Of a stretch of DNA of 64,000 bases, positions 56,951-64,000 are shown one piece after another. This DNA comes from Plantago ovata. Taxonomy: Eukaryota > Streptophyta > Magnoliopsida > Lamiales > Plantaginaceae. Positions within the stretch are counted from its first letter, which is position 1. Each line of letters opens with the position of its first letter. Made by a program: the position numbers and the translations under genes. Location of the stretch: assembly GCA_028274465.1 (NCBI GenBank), contig CM051457.1:63798899-63862898 (forward strand). The letters are read 5' to 3'. A model generated the notes under the pieces. That model was not told the DNA's origin. It did not search any database and saw only the letters and a program-made list of their open reading frames with translations.

Positions 56951-58290
56951 ACTTCAGCCACGGAGACAAACAATGCAATTTGGCACTTTCACAGTGGCTG
57001 CGGAAAGCACATGACGGGCAATAAGAAAAATCTTATAAACTATAGACGGTGGTCTAAAGGTCCAACAATAAGGTTTGCTGGTGGAGGCTTTTGATCTACT
57101 AAAGGCTATGGTGATGTGAAGTTAGGGTGCATTACTATAACAGGAGTTCTTTATGTCAAAAATCTTAAGTTCAACCTTTTCAGCATGATTTAGTTTGCTG
57201 ACAAAGGTTACTTCATCAAAATCAAAATTGATGAATGTTAACTTATTGACTTTGAGACAAAGAAGGTAATCATTGTTGCTAAAAGATCAGAAGGTAGGTC
57301 TATACACTATAGATTGGGCTTCAGCAATCATTGAAAAATGTCTGATCTCAGAACATGAATATCTTGCTAAAAAAGCATGGTTATGGCATAAAAGAACTAG
57401 TCACCTAAACTTCAAGACGCTGAATAAGATGTCTAAAAAGGCACTTGTAGTTGGATTACCTAATGTTACTTTTAAGAAGGATGGTGTTTGCACTGCATGT
57501 CACCAAGGTAAGCAAACCAAAACTTCTTTCAAGAACAAGGTAGTACCGTCAACTACAAAACCTTTACAACTCTTACACATGGTGGTGGTGGATGATTATT
57601 CAAGGTTCACTTGGGTAATTTTCATCAAAGAAAAGCCTGAAACAAGGACTGAAATACCTAACTTGCTGAACAAGCTCGAAGTCATTAAAAATGACAAGGT
57701 AAAAATCATCAGAACAGACCATGGTACTGAGTTTGTAAATCAGTACATAAATGAGTATGGCACTTCTAAAGGCATACAACATCAGTTATCCTCAGTAATA
57801 ACACCTCAACAAAATGGTGTTGCTGAAAGGAAATATCGTACCCTTAAGGAAGCAGCTAGAACCATGCTTGCTGACACTGAAATAAGTGAAGCTTATTGGG
57901 TTGAAGCGATTAACACTGCCTGCTATACTCAAAATAGATGCTTGATAACTAAGGAATACAACAAAACTCCCTATGAGCTATTTGTTGGAAGACCTCCTAA
58001 CATCACTCATCTTAAGAGTATTTGGTTGCAAATGCTTTGTTCTTAACAATGGTAGAGAATATTTAAGAACATTTCAACCAAAGGCAGATGATGCGATATT
58101 TCTTGGTTACTCCTTACATAGCAAAGCTTATAAAGTTTACAACAAAAAGGCCCAAAAGATTGAAAAATCAGTGCATGTTGTATTCTACGAAAAGACACAA
58201 GGAGTTCGTGCTGAAGAAGAAATATCAGAATGTATGAAGAAGCTACTCATACATGAGCAAAGAATTGAATCCAAAGCTGGAAATGTCTAA
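56951..58290 (+). pseudogene. Element B protease and integrase
   Basis: The protease motif reads WHFHSGCGKHMTG: the catalytic Asp codon is His (56990-56992). TGA near 57091 and TAG near 57192 follow. The HHCC finger is complete here (WHKRTSHLNF ... CTACHQGKQ). The integrase core lacks a block before VVVDDYSRF that in C holds the first acidic site; the second (RTDHGTEF) and NGVAERKYRTL remain. A shift near 58010 precedes the C-terminal part (VFGCKCFVLNNG), open to 58290. Confidence 0.87.
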
Positions 58291-60154
58291 CTCATTGAAC
58301 TTAATTATGATTCTGACAATGACACTCCAACACCAAGTCAAGTCAAGATAAATGCAGTTCATGATAAGGAATTCCCGGCTAAAGATGCAGTTGCTCCAGA
58401 TATTGCTGAAAATATGCAAACCCCTGTGCCTACTGACGAGTTACCTCAAAACAACAATACTGAACAAGTAGTTGTTGATGAACCCATATCAGTAGAGACA
58501 CAACCAGATACTAGTAGTACTGAATAAGTACATACTAAAGAGTCACATGCTGAAACGCAAACATGTCCATATCCTAAAAGCAGAAAACATGTTAACAAAT
58601 GGATTAGAGATCATCCCTCTAAGGATATGATTGGTGATATTGACAAACGCCAAGTGACTAGATCCAAAGTATCTACCAACCATGAACTTGCTGAAGAAGC
58701 AATAGTTGTTGAGGTAGAAGCTTTGTTTTCTTGCTTTGTTTAAGAAATTGAACCCAAAACCATAGAAGAAGCTTTAAAGCATTCTGAATGGATCAAGGCA
58801 ATGCAAGAAGAACTGGATGAATTTGAAAGGTTACTGTCAGACTGAAGGATTGGACTATGATGAGTCTTATGCACCAGTTGCAAGATTGGAAGCAATTAGA
58901 CTTTTCTTGGCCTTTGTTGCTCATAAAGACTTTATAGTTTACCAAATGGATGTCAAAAGTGCATTCCTAAATGGTGAACTTGCTGAAGAAGTCTATCTAG
59001 AACAAACCCCTGGCTTTGAACTTCCCTCAGAAACCAAGATGGTATACAAGCTTCAGAAAGTTGTATATGGTCTAAAGCAAGCACCTAGAGCTTGGTATAA
59101 TACCTTAGCTATGTTCTTGATGGATAACGGTTTCAAGAAAGGTGAAGTTGATAAAACTTTATTTACCATGAACCATGATGGTAAGATACTCTTAGTCCAG
59201 ATTTATGTGGATGACATAATTTTTTGATCTAAGGACAAGCAACTTTGTGATGATTTTGCCAAGCTCATGACTAACAAGTTTGAAATGAGTATGATGGGAA
59301 AATTAAATTATTTCCTAGCATTGCAAGTCAAGCAACCCAAAGATGGAATATTCATAAATCAAGCAAAGTATGCGAAGAAAATGCTCATAAAGTTCAGGAT
59401 CAAAGAGGAACAGAAACCTGCAAAGATCCCTATGAGTGTTAGTACCAAAATCGGGCTATACTAAAAAAGACAAAAAGTGTGGATGAACACAAGTATAGGA
59501 AGCTCATTGGTTCCCTGCTGTATTTAACAGCAAGTAGGCTTGACATTCAGTATGATGTTTGTGTGTGTGCAAGATTTCAATCTGACCCTAGAGAATCACA
59601 CTACAAGAAAGCACTCAAAATACTGAAATATGTCAAAGGCACAGTCAATGTTGGATTATGGTATCCAAAAGATTATGGATTAGAATAGGTTGGTTATTCA
59701 GATGCTGACCATGATGGATCAACTCTTGATCGGAAATGTACGTCTGGAACTTGTCAGTTTATAGGTACAAGACTAATTTCATGGTTCGGCAAGAAGCAAT
59801 CCTGTGTGGCCAATTCATCCACTGAATCTGAATACATTGTGACTGGTTGTTGTACTGCTCAAATCCTATGGATTCAGCAACAACTAAGAGATTATGGTAT
59901 TTCTGCAAAGAAAACACCAATCTTTTGTGATAATACAAGTGCTATTGCTATCATGCAAAATCCTAAGTTTCACTCAAGGACAAAGCACATTGATATTAGA
60001 CACAATTTCATTAGAGACCATGTGGAAAAAGGAGACATTGAGGTTGTAAAGATAGGTACAGATGATTAACTTGCTGACATCTTTACCAAGCCCCTTCTAG
60101 ATAATAGGTTCGCAATGCTAAGTTACAACCTTGGATTGATTGAACTACCTCAAT
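58291..60154 (+). pseudogene. Element B integrase-RT linker, RT and RNase H
   Basis: Acidic linker, then RT entry KWIRDHPSKDMIGDI. A 128-bp deletion joins FER to GYCQTEGLDYDE (junction near 58830, 4-bp microhomology AAGG), removing the WVFRNK block. YAPVARLEAIR, DVKSAFLNGEL, YGLKQAPRAWY and YVDDIIF follow; TGA at 59225-59227 comes next. Further shift near 59460, TAG near 59688 in RNase H and TAA near 60067. RNase H has VGYSDADH, SSTESEYI, CDNTSAIAI and the family end LGLIELPQ with TAA at 60152-60154. Confidence 0.88.
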
Positions 60155-61144
60155 AAAAAGGGTACATTTGATTGGTTGCTGAAACGAGTACTCAGCAGGC
60201 CAATAGTTTCTTAAGATTATAATATCACATGAAAGTCCCATTTAAGAGTTTGGTTCTACTAAAAGATGGTTGTATACAAGTGATTGCTAAAACAGGCATT
60301 CAGTAAGTAAATCCTTCAAACTGGTCATTTGTTAGGAAACTTGGTCACTTGCGGAAACGGGTATTCACTAAGAAAAACCTTTGGATTGCTGAAATGGGTA
60401 TTCAGACAATCAAGGATACCGAAATAGGTATTCAAGTATCAAAGATGCATACTGAGACGGGAAGTCAGTAAAGATCTTATGTGTTTTTACTAATAGACAT
60501 TACCTTAATATCCCATAAGAAAAAGAACTTACTAAGACGGGAACTCAGAAATTCATTTGGCCTTAAAGAAAAGAGATATAAAATTAAAGGGGAATTTTCA
60601 GCAAATACAAAGCTTGATTATTCGATAAGTAAGTGCTAAAGTCAGAAAGTTCAAAATTTTCGCTGAAAAGATTCTCTTTTACTTCAGCAAGCTATTATTC
60701 ACTGAAGTAATGGAGAAAATCCCTTGATTAAAGGTAATATATATTGTGACGTTAATCTTGGAACATATACACTCGATAATAATCATGACATGAAACTTAA
60801 TCGTGGCCATTGATTAAAATCAGTTGTTGATCCAACGGTTAATATCATAAAATAAAAACACGCTCTGACGGTTTCGAGTTAGTGGACCTGTACTCATTAA
60901 ATGCAAAGTACACCACTAACTCAATGTTCTCTGTTTTGCCCTTGCTGAGAACTCAGACCCATTGAGTTTCTCACACAAACAGAGATACTATCAATAGGAG
61001 GAGTTGAACATAAGACAAAATTCTTTAACTCCCAAATTTCCTTTTCTCTACAAAATTTCTAGCCAATGCTCTGAGAACACTGTACCTCCGGTCAAAAGGC
61101 ATCTTGCCCGTACCTTTGCCCCCTCATTTTCTTTACTATATAAG
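60155..61144 (+). promoter_or_regulatory. Spacer before third ORF (element B)
   Basis: Same plan as in C: seven stem-loops (about 60176-60555), TTTGTTAGGAAACTTG at 60328-60343, CATTAAATGCAAAG near 60896, decayed TATA (CTATCAATAGG near 60987), CT-rich leader and ATG context ATAAGATGGCTCCC. No gene. Confidence 0.6.
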
Positions 61145-63402
61145 ATGGCTCCCAGAAGACAAACCTCAAGGGTTTCAAAATCCTCCAAGACAGACAGTGC
61201 CGGAACAAGCACTACTGCTACTCCGGTACAAACTCCAGCGGTGAAAATCGTTCTGACAAACGACATAATCGCTCAAAGACCCATGCCTCCTGCATTTCTA
61301 AACGCTGAAAAGTGTGAACAGATGATGCATTGGGGGGGATTTTTCAAAAGAGAAGTACATTAGACACTTCTATGAAGACGAACTGGCGGCTGAAAACATT
61401 GAAGCCTTGATATACATAAACCAACAAGGTTTACTTTCTTTTATCACTGTTCATCCGAAAAAGGTGAGTATGGTGGATACAATGGAATTCTACAACAACA
61501 CTAAGATCAAGTCAGTGACAAATGAACATGGAGTCACTGAAAAAGTAATTTCAACTATTGTTCAAGGAAGACAAATCATCCTGAAATGGATTGATTTAGC
61601 TACCATGTTTCAGATTCCAACCACTGGAACTAAAGATGACATCACTGCTATAGAGGACGAAATTAAAGCTTTTTACAGTGATTTTAGAAATAATTTCATG
61701 AAGAAAAATGAAATTGTCCCTGTACATTGGGAAAAATTTACAAAGAGAAAGCATATCCCTTACTCTCTAGGACTAGTAGCCTTGCTGCTCATCAAAATCC
61801 TAGATTCTCAAGTCGGAGGAATAGATCAAGTAGGCCTAAAAAGATGGCCCTTGGTGAAACATATCCATGAAAATGGATCAGACATAAACTGGGCAAAATA
61901 CCTCTTCAACATACTTGTTGAATGTATTGTTAAGTTCAAGGTCAAGGTAGAAGACAACACTATCTCACCTATGTACCAAGTTGTGTATGGATTAAAGATC
62001 TGCTATATCTTGACACACTTCAACATTAAGCTTAGAAACCCACTGCCTATAAAAAAGTCAGTATGTAATGTGGGTAGATCTTTCTACAATCAGCACAAGC
62101 CCTTGGATGTTGATGAGAAGAAATCCAAGAAAGCAACAAACTCAAACGTTGTTGATGCTACTGTGGTTGCTGACACAAAAGCACCCAACAAGAGAAGCAA
62201 GAAAAGAAAAGCTGATGATGATACTCAGACTGCAGCTTCATCAGCTGGTCCTGTCCCTAAGAAAACAAGGACAAAAACCGTTCCTAGGAAGAAAACAACG
62301 GCTAGGAAGTCAGTTCCTATCGTTCATGATGTCCCCGACGATGATACTACAGTAGTTGCTGAAATGCAATCTACTCAAGTAATTGACGTAGAAGTACCTG
62401 CTGACACTACTACAAATCCAATCACTTTGGATACAATTACTGAAGAAAGACCACAAGGCAGTGGAAATGCAAATCCTGCCTTAGAAAGAATCGATGATGT
62501 CTACGTAGTAGATAATATCGATGATACAACACTTGAACCAGCAAGTGAATTCACCGCAGACCAAAGAAAGGCTGCACTTTCTAAAGAAGTTGCTGACAAA
62601 GCAACAAGTGAAAGAGAAATAGTTGTTGAACAAGCAACTAGTCCACAAAGAGAGATTGCTCAGACAACACATGTTGCTGAAGAAACAGTTATTGAGACAA
62701 TAACTGTTCAAAACGTTGAGTTTGTTGAAACTCACGTTGAAGTATCGTTCGATGACGCATCACATGATGCTGAGAATGAAAGACCCAGTTCACCAGCTAC
62801 CTCAATAGACAAGATCCAACTGGTACTTAATGATCTAAGCCAGAAAATGGATATGGAGATTGTGAGAACTCCAATAAATCAGTGGATCTCTTCATGACAA
62901 GTAGTGAACTAAGAGGTCAAGATACTTCTGCTCAACCTGTCCATTCAGAGACAAGGGAGATTGCTGATACTACACAACTTTCTCAATTAGAGCATGAAAA
63001 CAAGTCTGCTGAAGATACGGTCCCAGATATTGAAGAAGCCAACAATGCTGAAAGGACTGAGTCACCACCTGTCACTCTTCAGCAGGTAGTTAACTCAGAA
63101 ATAGGCAAAACTTCTCTATCTGATACTTTATCATTAGCTAATACTATTATTTCTTTACAGACTTTTCAAGATACAAGCTAGAAGCTTGCTGAAACTTCTA
63201 CACCAAAATCTACAACTCCTGCTCAGCAGGTAGATGCAAATTTTGGTAAATTTACTAAGTTAAAAAACTTAGTACTTGTATCTAACAAAGTGTTATTTCA
63301 GGATGAACAAAACAAGGAAGCTACCACAGCTTCTGTTGAATTAGATGTAGATATTGCACAACCAAGTGTGCAACATGAGCTTGTTGAAAACCAGCATGTA
63401 TT
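61145..63402 (+). pseudogene. Element B third ORF, N-terminal part, cut by G
   Basis: ATG 61145 (MAPRRQTSRVSKSSKTD). A G-run near 61331-61337 shifts the frame; 61407-62897 is open (TMEFYNN, GLVALLLIKILDSQVGG, NPLPIKKSVCNVG, KKRKADDD, KKTRTKTVPRKKTTARK, acidic region), the longest clean stretch of this ORF in the window. Another shift near 62870 and TAG 63179-63181 follow. Exitron-like segments 1 and 2 lie at 63086-63160 and 63230-63301. The ORF is cut at 63403 by the inverted LTR of element G, close to where segment 3 would start. Confidence 0.77.
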
Positions 63403-64000
63403 TGATGAGCCGGAATTTGTCAGATTCTAATTAATCAAATAAATTTGTATTTAGCCAAAGGCAATTCACAACTACAATGAAAACCGTAGTGTAGCAGTAA
63501 AATAACCTCGAGTGTCGATCTCTAAGGAATATAACTAGCTTTATCTAATCTAAATTAAAATATAAAATCAACAGACGACTTAGCAAAGGTTTTTCTTATC
63601 AGATAATGGAGGCTGGTGATAGTATGATCATTCAAAGCATAGCAGGTTAATAATCATGCATGAAGTACCCGATCGTTTTGCATAGAGATCTTTGATCAAT
63701 GAATTGTCCAATTGTGTTCGTTATAATTCAACACTACGAAGATAGAGGTTTTAGATAGATCAAAGAAATAAAGCAATAACTCAAAGTCTAATTCGCTTTA
63801 CAACCATCATGCATAATTATTAACCCTTCGCTAAGAAATCACATACTATCACCAACGAGAAGTTTAGCTACTCATAGATGTCATGCAATGAACAGAAATC
63901 ATAGCAAGATTGAATGAAAACATGTTGAAAGATAAATAAATATAAATAGAAAAACTGTAAGATACAATGTTACCGAAGGTTGTCAATATCTGAAGAATCG
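63403..64000 (-). repeat. Element G: inverted Athila/Tat-like LTR, partial
   Basis: On the plus strand it starts TGATGAGCC and runs to the window end. Its complement matches element D's LTR block by block (ACTCGAGG, TTATTTGATT, AACATG...GAAAGATAAAT), at clearly lower identity than between D's two LTRs. It is a relative, not part of D. No gene is seen. Confidence 0.82.

Overview
The window is plant nuclear DNA made almost entirely of nested LTR retrotransposons. I see no host gene, rRNA, tRNA or CRISPR array. The elements have Ty1/copia and Ty3/gypsy domain orders, plant-type primer-binding sites (initiator tRNA-Met type TGGTATCAGAGC, and the TTGGCGCCGTTGTCGGGGAC type of Athila/Tat elements) and 1.3-2.9 kb LTRs. 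This suggests a repeat-rich angiosperm, probably a dicot; I cannot name the species.

Layout, using target-site duplications (TSDs) to order the insertions. Element B (copia, SIRE-like) is the oldest layer: 21594-22985 and 55848-63402. Copia element A (end of pol plus 3' LTR) sits in B's gag leader: 1-1423 and 20311-21593. A's LTR is split by a Ty3/gypsy chromovirus array, LTR-internal-LTR-internal-LTR, at 1424-20305 with TSD ATTAT. B's gag is split by a sister copy, C, at 22986-55842 with TSD ATTTG. C's 5' LTR is split by D, a gag-protease-only Athila/Tat-like element, at 24462-31032 with TSD TTCAC. C's third ORF is split by a solo LTR, E, at 40383-41062 plus 50391-51237 with TSD ACTAT. E is itself split by an inverted relative, F, at 41063-50290, which runs into a 100-N assembly gap at 50291-50390. 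B's third ORF is cut at 63403 by an inverted Athila/Tat-like LTR, G, which runs out of the window.

All coding regions are damaged by stops, frameshifts or deletions, so nothing here looks autonomously active. Several copies of one family (B, C and F) can still be compared, and the best biology comes from that. Downstream of pol they carry a very large third ORF (about 1,740 codons) that does not look like an envelope gene. It has basic NLS-like stretches, SUMO- and ubiquitin-interaction-like motifs, and three consecutive 72-75-nt segments bounded by good splice signals. These segments are stop-free, in phase and a multiple of three long (exitron-like). The spacer before this ORF carries the 5' terminus sequence of the family's LTR, seven ordered small stem-loops and a TATA box, so the ORF may have its own LTR-derived promoter.

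The chromovirus array also has an extra small ORF before gag. Its acidic C-terminus contains a SUMO-interaction-like motif.
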